A stretch of DNA of 10,826 nucleotides from positions 1-10,826 of the forward strand of contig JBKCGI010000105.1 in NCBI GenBank assembly GCA_046303515.1. Reading direction: 5' to 3'. Below the pieces are notes generated by a model. That model saw nothing but the letters and a program-made list of their open reading frames with translations, was not told the origin of the DNA and made no database searches. Below, piece by piece: positions 1 through 6,455 of the stretch; the first letter of the stretch is position 1; the number at the start of each line of letters is the position of its first letter. Origin of the DNA: M2408 sp046303515. Lineage in GTDB: Bacteria; Bacteroidota; Bacteroidia; Flavobacteriales_D; Crocinitomicaceae. The position numbers were made by a program, and so were the translations under genes.

Positions 1-1
1 T

Positions 2-55
2 TGGAAAGAAAAAATTGAACAAAAACTATCGAAGATAAAAGAAAGAGTTGCTTAA
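2..55 (+). CDS. 3' end of an unidentified gene (last cassette gene before the first visible site)
   Basis: One frame is open from the window edge to a TAA at 53-55 and gives 17 lysine- and glutamate-rich residues ending KIKERVA, plausible as a C-terminal helix. The start and almost all of the protein lie outside the window, so no family can be named. The stop lies 36 bases before the left core of the first attC-like site (92-98), the same stop-to-site spacing range seen for the cassette genes downstream. This is why I take it as a real gene end rather than a chance open frame. The other two frames close earlier. Confidence 0.4.
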   Translation, partial: WKEKIEQKLSKIKERVA

Positions 56-91
56 ATGTGAACGGGTAGTGCTAATTAAAAATGCCCGACC

Positions 92-220
92 TCCTAACAG
101 CGCCTAGGACGCTACCACCGCAGTTCTTCGAATTACAGTGCCGAGATTAAAAGGAAATATTTGTAGTTTTGACTAATGTTTTGCGAGGCGGTGGCATCGC
201 CTAGGCGCGAAACGTTATGT
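92..220 (+). other. attC-like recombination site, form A (site 1)
   Basis: The left core TCCTAAC (92-98) is followed by one unpaired A and a left arm starting GCGCCTAGG (100-108) that continues to CCACCGC. The right arm, GCGGTGGC (189-195 region) to CCTAGGCGC, ends in the five-base spacer GAAAC overlapping the right core GTTATGT (214-220). The arms pair over about 20 bases with small bulges. The right arm contains the perfect palindrome CGCCTAGGCG (198-207). The loop carries a -7 promoter box. The left core predicts that the upstream, unseen cassette opens with GTTAGGA. Confidence 0.8.
164..171 (+). promoter_or_regulatory. -7 promoter box embedded in attC-like site 1
   Basis: TAGTTTTG matches the Bacteroidota -7 consensus TAnnTTTG exactly and points into the esterase cassette. 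I see no clear -33 TTG at the usual distance. The same box occurs at the corresponding place in the two other form-A sites (2074-2081 and 5631-5638), which supports a real function. Confidence 0.5.
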
Positions 221-243
221 ACAATTTTAAAAACGCAATTAGA

Positions 244-1911
244 ATGAAAACAATCCTTTCAAATATTTTATTATTAATTTCTTTTGTGTCCTTTGGACAA
301 GAATTAACAACTATCAGAGTTTCTGTTCCAAACCAAACCGACGAAGTGTATATTGTAGGAAACCAAGAAAGCCTTGGAAATTGGCAACCTGACAAAGTTA
401 AACTGAATAAAATTTCTGAATACGAGAGAGAAATCTCATTGAGCCTGACTTTTCCCGCAGAATTCAAATTCACAAGAGGTAATTGGGATAGTGAAGCCGT
501 AATTAACCAACTTTCAGGACAACCAAATTTTATATTGAAGAATAAACCAATTCAATATGAATATTATAAAATACAGGGTTGGACTGACCAAATAAACAAA
601 TTCTCAACTTATAGTGATTTTCAAATAGTTGAAATAAACTCAAAAGTATTAGACCAAAAACGAAAACTTTACATTTCATTACCCGAGAATTATAATCAAC
701 AAATTAAATATCCTGTAATTTATGTTACCGATGCTCACAATTTACACCATTTTGAAATTGTATCACAAACCATTAGGCAACAGTCAAATTTTTCAAATTT
801 TCCTGAATGTATTGTCGTAGGTATATACATCATTGGAAAAGAAAGATATAAAGAAATGGATAGGACATACAGCGAGAATGGTGTAAAATTTAAAAACTAT
901 ATTTTTGACGAAGTAATCCCTTTTGTTGATAAAAACTATTCTACAAGTTCTTTTAAAGCAATTTTTGGACATTCTGATGGTGCTGAATACAATCATTATT
1001 TGATGTTTGAAACAAACAATCCATTTGATGCATTTATGAATATAAGTGAAAACCTAAGTGATTTGTATAATGAAAACATTGAACCTATTAGAAATAAGTT
1101 TATTGCATTTTTAAATCGCAATAAAAAACCTATTAAATATTTTATAGCAAGTGCTAAATACGACCACGATGATTTTCGCTATCGAAGCGGTTCAGAAATA
1201 GAAAAAATTTTTCAAAATAATCAAAATAATACTATTGATTTTAAACATAATGTTTATAAAAGTTGGCATAATGATTTGGTTGGTTATTCAGTTTTAGATG
1301 CGTTGAAGTTTATTTTTTCTGATTACCAAGATTATAGTTTGTTTGAAAATTGTTTTACAGACAATAAATTTAACTATGCTTCGGCAAAACAAAAATTCAT
1401 CCAACAAAACGAGGAATACATTCAACCCTATATTGAAAATGAAAATTCAAGTGCTGTAGTTTTTAGAATTATTGATGCTTCAAAAAAAGTTGATTTACTC
1501 AATCAAATGCTTGAATTTGAAGACCCTGAATTTGAAATATTTGATTACTATGCAAGAGCTATTCTATTTACAGAATTTAAAGATTATAATACTTCTGTAA
1601 AGTATTGGGAAAAAGTTATCGAGGCAAATAACGAACAAAACATTATACAAATCATCAATAATAAAGTTAAATTTTTATTTGAAACCTATGGAAGCATAAA
1701 TAACAAAGAACAGGCTTATCGCAATCTTGAAATTTTGCTACAGAAAAATCCCAAATATGAATTAGAATTCAAATATCTATTAGCTAAAATTGGGATTGAA
1801 AATAATCTTCAGATTGATAAAAGCAAGAAATATCTAAAGCAAGTTGAAAAGACGTTTAGAGAAAATAAATTGTTTGACAAGGGAGATTTAGAAAAGCTTA
1901 GAAAGAAATAA
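244..1911 (+). CDS. Secreted CBM20-like / putative esterase with helical C-terminal region
   Basis: Residues 1-19 from the ATG at 244 (MKTILSNILLLISFVSFGQ) form a Sec signal peptide, so the 555-residue protein should be exported. Residues about 22-112 resemble a CBM20-type starch-binding module (VYIVGNQESLGNW and FKFTRGNWD). Residues about 130-365 look like the enterochelin-esterase/esterase D alpha/beta-hydrolase family. GHSDG at 242-246 supplies the likely nucleophile Ser244, His342 in KSWHND the likely base, and an Asp in the YDHDD cluster near 307-309 the likely acid. The last 190 residues are helical and TPR-like (YARAILFTEFKDY). The substrate is unknown. An in-frame ATG at 217 lies inside the recombination core GTTATGT. 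I prefer 244 because it gives a compact signal peptide, but 217 cannot be excluded. This is the only gene of cassette 1. Confidence 0.8.
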   Translation: MKTILSNILLLISFVSFGQELTTIRVSVPNQTDEVYIVGNQESLGNWQPDKVKLNKISEYEREISLSLTFPAEFKFTRGNWDSEAVINQLSGQPNFILKNKPIQYEYYKIQGWTDQINKFSTYSDFQIVEINSKVLDQKRKLYISLPENYNQQIKYPVIYVTDAHNLHHFEIVSQTIRQQSNFSNFPECIVVGIYIIGKERYKEMDRTYSENGVKFKNYIFDEVIPFVDKNYSTSSFKAIFGHSDGAEYNHYLMFETNNPFDAFMNISENLSDLYNENIEPIRNKFIAFLNRNKKPIKYFIASAKYDHDDFRYRSGSEIEKIFQNNQNNTIDFKHNVYKSWHNDLVGYSVLDALKFIFSDYQDYSLFENCFTDNKFNYASAKQKFIQQNEEYIQPYIENENSSAVVFRIIDASKKVDLLNQMLEFEDPEFEIFDYYARAILFTEFKDYNTSVKYWEKVIEANNEQNIIQIINNKVKFLFETYGSINNKEQAYRNLEILLQKNPKYELEFKYLLAKIGIENNLQIDKSKKYLKQVEKTFRENKLFDKGDLEKLRKK

Positions 1912-1918
1912 AAACTGG

Positions 1919-2050
1919 GCATAACAGCAGTTTGGCAAAATGGCGGGTTTAGTGCTAAATTGAACATTTGGTTTTCAATAGAAGTATAGTGCTAAAATGA
2001 AAGTAAGTGCTTCTAAATCCGCCACTTCGCCAAGCTGCAAAACGTTATGT
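1919..2050 (+). other. attC-like recombination site, form B (site 2)
   Basis: The left core GCATAAC (1919-1925) is followed by one A and a left arm from GCAGTTTGGC through TGGCGGGTTT. The right arm runs from AAATCCGCCAC to GCCAAGCTGC, then the spacer AAAAC overlapping the right core GTTATGT (2044-2050). The two arms pair over 24 positions with four mismatches, all transitions that give G-T pairs on one strand. The loop has two copies of TAGTGCTAAA 37 bases apart and a third partial copy. The esterase stop codon is only 7 bases upstream. Confidence 0.82.
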
Positions 2051-2155
2051 CCCGCTTCGAAGAAAATATTTACTACTTTTGAAAATAAATCTCGCTTCGG
2101 GTTTTGGGTGTTTTACCTCGGTATCGCCCATCGCTAAAGGCGCGGAACGTTAGCA
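2051..2155 (+). other. Truncated form-A attC-like site (site 3), left arm missing
   Basis: The right arm GCGCCTTTAGCGATGGGCG (read on the - strand), the spacer GGAAC and the right core GTTAGCA (2149-2155) are present, as is the form-A loop with its promoter box. No left core or left arm follows the preceding right core at 2044-2050. The most economical reading is that a deletion joined site 2 directly to the loop of this site, removing a cassette body or a left arm. The surviving right core still pairs perfectly with the left core at 4688-4694. Confidence 0.65.
2074..2081 (+). promoter_or_regulatory. -7 promoter box in the truncated site
   Basis: TACTTTTG matches TAnnTTTG and sits in the same context as the boxes of the two complete form-A sites. 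It could add read-through transcription into the SDR-AraC operon, which also has its own candidate promoter at 2246-2253. Confidence 0.4.
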
Positions 2156-2193
2156 GAAAGCTGAGAAAACCGAAATATCATCAAAAAAGAGAA

Positions 2194-2253
2194 TTAGTAT
2201 AGAATAATCCTTAATTAGTCTTAAAGGATTAGTAGCATTTAGTCTCAACTTTG
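2194..2253 (+). promoter_or_regulatory. Candidate promoter and operator of the SDR-AraC operon
   Basis: TTAGT occurs four times (2194, 2215, 2229, 2239) at spacings of 21, 14 and 10 bases, followed by CAACTTTG (2246-2253), one base off the TAnnTTTG box. AATCCTT (2206-2212) and AAGGATT (2224-2230) also form an inverted repeat. The first transcribed gene starts at 2288 and the operon ends with an AraC-family regulator. I infer that these repeats are its binding site, because direct repeats at helical spacing are usual for that family. Confidence 0.4.
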
Positions 2254-2287
2254 CATCATAATTTTTTAAACAACTAAAATAAAAATA

Positions 2288-3100
2288 ATGAGCAAAGTAA
2301 TTTTAATCACTGGAGCATCTTCTGGAATGGGCAAAGAAACCGCCTTGAAATTAATTAAAGAAGGACACAAAGTCTATCCTGTTGCTAGAAGAATAGAAAA
2401 CATGAAAGATCTTGAACAAATCGGAGCATTTCCAATTCAAATGGATGTTACCAATGAAACCGATATTCAAAACGTAATAGATATAATTATTCAAAAAGAA
2501 GGTAAAATTGATGTGCTTTGGAATAATGCAGGATATGCTTTATACGGATCTGTTGAGGAAACGCCAATAGCAGAAGCGAGAAGGCAGTTTGAAGTAAATC
2601 TATTTGGGCTCGCAAGCCTTACTCAAAAGGTAATTCCTCATATGCGAAAATCAAAGAAAGGTTTAATCATCAATACCTCATCGGTTGGTGGTAGAATTTA
2701 TACTCCACTCGGTGCTTGGTATCATGCAACAAAACATGCTCTGGAGGGTTGGAGCGATTGTTTACGCTTGGAATTAAAACCATTTAATATTGATGTAGTC
2801 ATTTTACAACCTGGGGCAATTGCTACTGAATTAGCCGAAGTAGGAAAAAACCCCCTTATTGCTATATCTGGCAACGGTCCGTATAAAAAGCTTACAAACG
2901 ATATAGTACAACTAACCGAAAAATTTTATAGCAGAAGTGATCATTCTTCAGTAATTGCCAAAGCTATTTCAAAAATAATTCAAGCTAAAAAACCAAAAAC
3001 ACGATACAAAGTAGGAAAGCTTTCCAGTACTTCTATATTTTTACGGAATTATATGGGCGATAAGCTATTTGATAAAATTATCATGAGCCAGTTAAAATAA
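2288..3100 (+). CDS. Classical short-chain dehydrogenase/reductase (SDR)
   Basis: This is a 270-residue cytosolic NAD(P)-dependent oxidoreductase, a usual length for classical SDRs. The nucleotide-binding motif TGASSGMG is at 8-15, the structural NNAG motif at 79-82, and the catalytic tetrad is complete (Asn104, Ser132, Tyr145, Lys149 in YHATK). The PG turn after strand 6 is at 175-176. Arg34-Arg35 just after the second strand suggests a preference for NADP(H). The substrate cannot be read from the sequence. It is the first gene of a three-gene cassette. The next gene begins 11 bases after its stop, and an AraC-type regulator closes the unit. Such SDR plus AraC pairs usually answer to a small organic or aldehyde-type signal, but that is inference. 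Confidence 0.9.
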   Translation: MSKVILITGASSGMGKETALKLIKEGHKVYPVARRIENMKDLEQIGAFPIQMDVTNETDIQNVIDIIIQKEGKIDVLWNNAGYALYGSVEETPIAEARRQFEVNLFGLASLTQKVIPHMRKSKKGLIINTSSVGGRIYTPLGAWYHATKHALEGWSDCLRLELKPFNIDVVILQPGAIATELAEVGKNPLIAISGNGPYKKLTNDIVQLTEKFYSRSDHSSVIAKAISKIIQAKKPKTRYKVGKLSSTSIFLRNYMGDKLFDKIIMSQLK

Positions 3101-3111
3101 AATATAATATA

Positions 3112-3759
3112 ATGAAGGTTTTAATAGCTGGAAGTACAGGGATGATTGGTGAATTGATTTTAAAACATTGCCTAAATTCAATTGAAATAAACGAAGTAAG
3201 AAGTTTGGTTCGCAAACCTACGATTACAAAACATGAAAAACTAAAAGAAATTGTAATTGAAAATTTTGAAGATTACTCGAAACATATCGATTTGTTCAAA
3301 GAAATTGATGTTGCATTTTTTTGTATTGGCGTATATACAGGTCAAGTACCAGATGCAATATTTAAATTAATCACCGTAAATTATGCCACTGAATTTGCTA
3401 CTGCTTTAAAACGTGAAAGCCCAAAAGCCACTTTATGCATGTTGAGTGGAATGGGTGCTGATAGAACGGAAAAAAGTAGAACATCTTTTGCCAGATACAA
3501 GGGAATGGCTGAAAATCGAATTTCATTATTAAATTTAAAATTTCACGCCTTCAGACCTGGATATATTTATCCTGTTGAACAACGTAAAGAACCAAACATA
3601 GGGTATCAATTTTTTAGATTTATTTATCCTATCACCAAATATATCGGGAAAGGTGCAAGTATAAAATCTTCGGAATTGGCTTTAGCAATGTTCAAAGTGG
3701 GGTTGAATGGCGCTGAAACAGAAATTTTGGAGAATCGAGAAATCTTTAAATATTTATAA
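3112..3759 (+). CDS. Atypical SDR / NAD(P)-binding protein, TIP30-like
   Basis: This 215-residue Rossmann-fold protein has GSTGMIG at 7-13, the glycine pattern of extended and atypical SDRs. The segment GMGADRTEKS to RYKGMAE (113-134), followed by FRPGYIYP (147-154), resembles the HTATIP2/TIP30 (CC3) group of NAD(P)H-binding proteins. The usual catalytic Tyr of YxxxK seems to be Phe126, with Lys130 kept, so it may bind the cofactor without acting as a standard dehydrogenase. It follows the SDR by 11 bases and precedes the regulator by 7, so the three genes are almost certainly one transcript. A role as sensor, partner or reductase in the same pathway is possible. No specific substrate can be stated. 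Confidence 0.82.
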   Translation: MKVLIAGSTGMIGELILKHCLNSIEINEVRSLVRKPTITKHEKLKEIVIENFEDYSKHIDLFKEIDVAFFCIGVYTGQVPDAIFKLITVNYATEFATALKRESPKATLCMLSGMGADRTEKSRTSFARYKGMAENRISLLNLKFHAFRPGYIYPVEQRKEPNIGYQFFRFIYPITKYIGKGASIKSSELALAMFKVGLNGAETEILENREIFKYL

Positions 3760-3766
3760 AAACCAA

Positions 3767-4678
3767 ATGGAAAATATAATAAGATTAGAAAGCATAAGTC
3801 AATTAAATGCATTGTTTCAACAAGTTGCTCCTAGGCACCCATTGATTTCCGTGGTTGATTTTTCCAAAATGGAAAAACATAATAAGGTGGAAGAAATTAA
3901 GTTGACATGCGGATTTTATTCCCTTATGTTCAAAAACCATTGCGCCAATAGATTTCGATATGGTAAGGAATATTACGATTTTGAGGAAGGTACTTTAATA
4001 TGTATTGCACCGAACCAAATTATAACAATTGAAAGTGATGATAGCTCAACAGAGGATATAGTGGGTTGGGGTTTATTTTTTCATCCTGATTTAATTCGAG
4101 GTACTTCGTTGGGTAATAAAATGAAAGAATATACCTTTTTCTCTTATGAAGTAAATGAAGCATTGCATCTGTCGGATAAAGAAAAACAAACCCTATTGGA
4201 TTGTGTGAATAAATTAGAAAATGAATTGACCGAAAATATTGATAAACATAGTCAAACCCTTATCACATCAAATATTGAATTACTTTTAAATTATTGTTCT
4301 CGATATTATGACAGACAATTTATTACAAGAAAAAAGGCAAATACCGATTTGCTAGTTAGATTTGAAAATAGTTTATCTAGCTATTTTAATTCTCACGAAC
4401 TGCAAAAAAAAGGTTTGCCAAGTGTTAAATATTTTGCAGAGCAGCTATTTCTATCACCCAATTATTTAAGTGATTTATTGAAAAAAGAAACTGGAAAAAA
4501 TGCACAAGACCACATTCATTATTACCTTATTGAAGAAGCCAAAAATAATTTATTGAACACGAATGACTCTGTAAATGAGATTGCTTATAAACTTGGTTTC
4601 GAATATCCTCAATATTTCAGTAAATTATTCAAATCAAAAACTGGAATGACGGCAGTAGAATATCGCAACATGAATTAA
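3767..4678 (+). CDS. AraC-family transcriptional regulator
   Basis: The 303-residue protein has an N-terminal ligand-sensing region (about 25-130, beta-rich, cupin-like) and a C-terminal AraC/XylS DNA-binding domain. The first helix-turn-helix is near 219-240 (VKYFAEQLFLSPNYLSDLLK) and the second near 270-292, ending in the family signature YFSKLFKSKTGMTAVEYR. I start at the ATG at 3767, 7 bases after the previous stop. An upstream in-frame ATG at 3707 would overlap that gene by 53 bases and add unconserved residues. It is the last gene of cassette 2 and its stop lies 9 bases before the next recombination core. It probably controls the SDR operon through the TTAGT repeats at 2194-2243. Confidence 0.88.
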   Translation: MENIIRLESISQLNALFQQVAPRHPLISVVDFSKMEKHNKVEEIKLTCGFYSLMFKNHCANRFRYGKEYYDFEEGTLICIAPNQIITIESDDSSTEDIVGWGLFFHPDLIRGTSLGNKMKEYTFFSYEVNEALHLSDKEKQTLLDCVNKLENELTENIDKHSQTLITSNIELLLNYCSRYYDRQFITRKKANTDLLVRFENSLSSYFNSHELQKKGLPSVKYFAEQLFLSPNYLSDLLKKETGKNAQDHIHYYLIEEAKNNLLNTNDSVNEIAYKLGFEYPQYFSKLFKSKTGMTAVEYRNMN

Positions 4679-4687
4679 AAAGCCTTC

Positions 4688-4819
4688 TGCTAACAGGGGT
4701 TTTGCAAAAGTGGGGCATTTGTACTAAATTTGAGCATTGGAATTCTAATCACCATTTGTGCTAATTTGAACATTTGTGCTTCGATTTCCCCACCTTCGCA
4801 AAGCCCCAAAACGTGAGAG
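4688..4819 (+). other. attC-like recombination site, form B (site 4)
   Basis: The left core TGCTAAC (4688-4694) is followed by one A and the left arm GGGGTTTTGCAAAAGTGGGG. The right arm CCCCACCTTCGCAAAGCCCC is its complement apart from three transitions. The spacer AAAAC overlaps the right core GTGAGAG (4813-4819). That core has G where every other site has T (GTT), a possible point mutation. The loop holds three degenerate copies of GTGCTAAATTTGAACATTTG-like sequence. The arm bases differ from sites 2 and 7 at paired positions (GGGG/CCCC against GCAG/CTGC), so the stem has changed in a compensated way. Confidence 0.8.
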
Positions 4820-4856
4820 CACATCACCCACTCCCACCCAGCTCAAGAAAATAAAT

Positions 4857-4887
4857 TTGGTAATTTGTAACTTTTAAGTTACATTTG
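4857..4887 (+). promoter_or_regulatory. Promoter with overlapping operator of the toxin-antitoxin pair
   Basis: TTG at 4857-4859, 20 bases, then TACATTTG (4880-4887) fit the Bacteroidota -33/-7 promoter. A perfect palindrome, TGTAACTT-TT-AAGTTACA (4866-4883), covers the spacer and the first half of the -7 box. This placement suits autorepression by the XRE-type antitoxin. The -7 box ends 4 bases before the toxin ATG (4892), so the transcript should be leaderless or nearly so. Confidence 0.75.
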
Positions 4888-4891
4888 CATT

Positions 4892-5263
4892 ATGAATCAA
4901 AAAGTCCGCGCAGTTGTTGAATTTGAGAATCACTTTAGTGAATTCCTTAAGAAGCAACCCGTTAAGGTTCAGAACAAAATATTTAAGATAATCGAAGCCA
5001 TAGAAACACTAGAAAGAGTGCCGAGCAATTATCTGAAAATGCTTGTTGGAACTAATGGGCTTTATGAAGCACGGATTCAGTTAGGATCTGATATTTGGAG
5101 AGTATTTTGCTTTTTTGATAATGGGAAATTGGTCATTTTGTTAAATGGCTTCACTAAAAAGACCCAAAAGACTCCCAAAAATGAAATTGAAAAAGCTCTG
5201 CAATTGATGCAGAAGTATTATGACACACCGCCGAAGGCAGCACCGAAGGTAAAAAAGAAATGA
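4892..5263 (+). CDS. RelE/HigB-like toxin (Gp49 family) of a type II toxin-antitoxin system
   Basis: This 123-residue protein of the RelE/ParE superfamily, Gp49/HigB branch, should act in the cytosol as a ribosome-dependent mRNA endonuclease, if it behaves like characterised relatives. Recognisable features are the N-terminal helix pair (about 10-45), the strand GLYEARIQLGSDIWRVFCFF (56-75) with the basic and aromatic residues of the family, and NGFTKKTQKTPKNEIEKA near 85-102, the typical end of the fold. A lysine-rich tail follows (PKVKKK). The start at 4892 is the only one that keeps the first helix. The antitoxin gene begins 1 base after the stop, toxin first, as in HigBA pairs. It is the first gene of cassette 3 and has its own promoter. 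Confidence 0.88.
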   Translation: MNQKVRAVVEFENHFSEFLKKQPVKVQNKIFKIIEAIETLERVPSNYLKMLVGTNGLYEARIQLGSDIWRVFCFFDNGKLVILLNGFTKKTQKTPKNEIEKALQLMQKYYDTPPKAAPKVKKK

Positions 5264-5264
5264 C

Positions 5265-5555
5265 ATGAGCACAAGAGGATGGAAAGAAATCAAAAATGAA
5301 GTATATGGTAAAAAGGGTACTTCTCGCCGTGATGAATTGGAACGTGAATTTGAGTCATTTAAGATCGGGTTGCTTCTAAAAAAGGCTCGTGAAGAAAAAC
5401 ACTTAACTCAAGAACAACTTGGGGAACTAGTGGATAAGAAACGAACGTATATTTCCCGAGTGGAAAATGATGGAAGTAATATGACACTCAAAACATTGTT
5501 CGATATTGTTGAAAAAGGTTTGGGAGGGAAAGTTAACATCTCAATCCAAATTTAA
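5265..5555 (+). CDS. XRE-family antitoxin (HigA-like)
   Basis: The 96-residue protein has a charged N-terminal part (1-32) and a lambda-repressor-type helix-turn-helix. The second helix is TQEQLGELV (48-56) and the recognition helix RTYISRVEN (60-68), followed by MTLKTLFDIVEKG. It should neutralise the toxin encoded 1 base upstream and bind the palindrome at 4866-4883 to repress both genes. The recombination site begins 10 bases after the stop. Toxin-antitoxin cassettes are well known in chromosomal integrons, where they are thought to reduce loss of neighbouring cassettes. Confidence 0.9.
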   Translation: MSTRGWKEIKNEVYGKKGTSRRDELEREFESFKIGLLLKKAREEKHLTQEQLGELVDKKRTYISRVENDGSNMTLKTLFDIVEKGLGGKVNISIQI

Positions 5556-5565
5556 AAAAGACGCA

Positions 5566-5687
5566 CTCTAACATCGCGCCACCGCCACAGCATTTCATAT
5601 TAAAGTTTTGGTGTTTAAGAGAAAAAGTAGTAGTTTTGAATAAACAGCAGCGAGTGGCGGCAATCGCCTAGGCGAGAAACGTTAGAG
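5566..5687 (+). other. attC-like recombination site, form A (site 5)
   Basis: The left core CTCTAAC (5566-5572), one A, then TCGCGCCACCGCCAC form the left side. The right side is GTGGCGGCAATCGCCTAGGCGA, broken here as GTGGCGGCAA (5654-5663) and the perfect palindrome TCGCCTAGGCGA (5664-5675), then spacer GAAAC and right core GTTAGAG (5681-5687). The left arm lacks about nine bases that would complete the palindrome, leaving a bulge on the right side. The loop carries a good -33/-7 promoter. Confidence 0.78.
5608..5638 (+). promoter_or_regulatory. Promoter embedded in attC-like site 5
   Basis: TTG (5608-5610), a 20-base spacer and TAGTTTTG (5631-5638) match the Bacteroidota promoter layout. 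The predicted start of transcription lies near 5644, about 45 bases before the membrane-protein ATG at 5691, so this site would supply the promoter for cassette 4. Confidence 0.6.
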
Positions 5688-5690
5688 GTA

Positions 5691-6455
5691 ATGAGTAAAA
5701 CAATAAAAAGGAAAAAGCCTAATTCAAACAGTGATCGTTTAATGTCAATTTTGACCTTCGGAGCCTTTATTTTGATTATTTGGGAAATATCTATTTTTAG
5801 AAAGACATTTATAAGTTTATTCATACCACTTACATTTTTTTTAATTGGAGGACTAATTCTCTTCTTCAGTCTAAGAAAAAAGATCAAATATTATATCGAA
5901 ACGGACTATGGTATACTATTACAAGCATTTCATGGCACGATTCTGTTCGGTAGTACTTTTATGTTCATTTTTATGTCTTTAAATTTCTATTTTCCTACAG
6001 ACAACATTGAACAATTCGACCTAAGGGTTATCAAAACTGGGAACTTAGCAAGCAGACGTGGTTGTGACAACCCTTTTACAGTTGTTGATTATCAAGGTTT
6101 TGAAAAACAATTAGTGTTTCCATGTAATACTGACCTTCACAACGCTCAACGTATTAAAGTTAAATTGCAGGCAGGGTTATTCGGTTTTAAAATAGTAAAT
6201 GACGCAAAACTTGTAAACTACAAAAAAGTAGAAGACATTAATAGTATGGAGTCAGAACTTGAAAAACAATATCTCAAAATATTAATTCGAGCTGAAGAAT
6301 ATTATGACGATGGTAATATTGAGAAAACAATTGAATTGTATGAACGAGCAGTGCAAATAAAACCATCTGACAAACTTGCTAAAATCAGATTGAAAGAAAT
6401 AAAAAACACCCCTCTAACACCAAATAAGCAAAAGCGCCAAAAGTACTATATATGA
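5691..6455 (+). CDS. Three-TM membrane protein with a C-terminal TPR
   Basis: I do not recognise a named family. The 254-residue protein has a basic N-terminus (IKRKK), three hydrophobic helices at about 17-34, 40-60 and 76-99, then a soluble beta-rich region (100-185) with two cysteines (Cys125, Cys145) that could form a disulfide. One tetratricopeptide repeat follows near 195-236 (AEEYYDDGNIEKTIELYERA, then VQIKPSDK). The ATG lies 3 bases after the right core of the preceding site, and no other in-frame start precedes the first helix. Its last 14 residues (241-254) are encoded by the downstream recombination site, and the stop codon lies in the hairpin loop. The natural C-terminus may have been extended when this site was acquired. 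Confidence 0.75.
   Translation: MSKTIKRKKPNSNSDRLMSILTFGAFILIIWEISIFRKTFISLFIPLTFFLIGGLILFFSLRKKIKYYIETDYGILLQAFHGTILFGSTFMFIFMSLNFYFPTDNIEQFDLRVIKTGNLASRRGCDNPFTVVDYQGFEKQLVFPCNTDLHNAQRIKVKLQAGLFGFKIVNDAKLVNYKKVEDINSMESELEKQYLKILIRAEEYYDDGNIEKTIELYERAVQIKPSDKLAKIRLKEIKNTPLTPNKQKRQKYYI

Noticed and set aside
64..91. TAGTGCTAATTAAAAATG before site 1, similar to the form-B loop motif
   Set aside because: There is only one partial copy and no flanking arms or cores. It may be a remnant of an older site, but the match is too short to call.
201..473. 90-codon open frame on the - strand over the start of the esterase gene
   Set aside because: It lies against the signal peptide and CBM-like region of a well-supported gene and shows no recognisable domain. 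The other minus-strand open frames (793-996, 3624-3812, 5615-5887, 6385-6573, 6934-7155, 8425-8613) are likewise shadows of + strand genes or of the palindromic sites.
3707..3766. Upstream ATG extending the AraC regulator by 20 residues
   Set aside because: It would overlap the preceding gene by 53 bases, and the added residues look like the frame-shifted end of that gene. The ATG at 3767 gives normal operon spacing.
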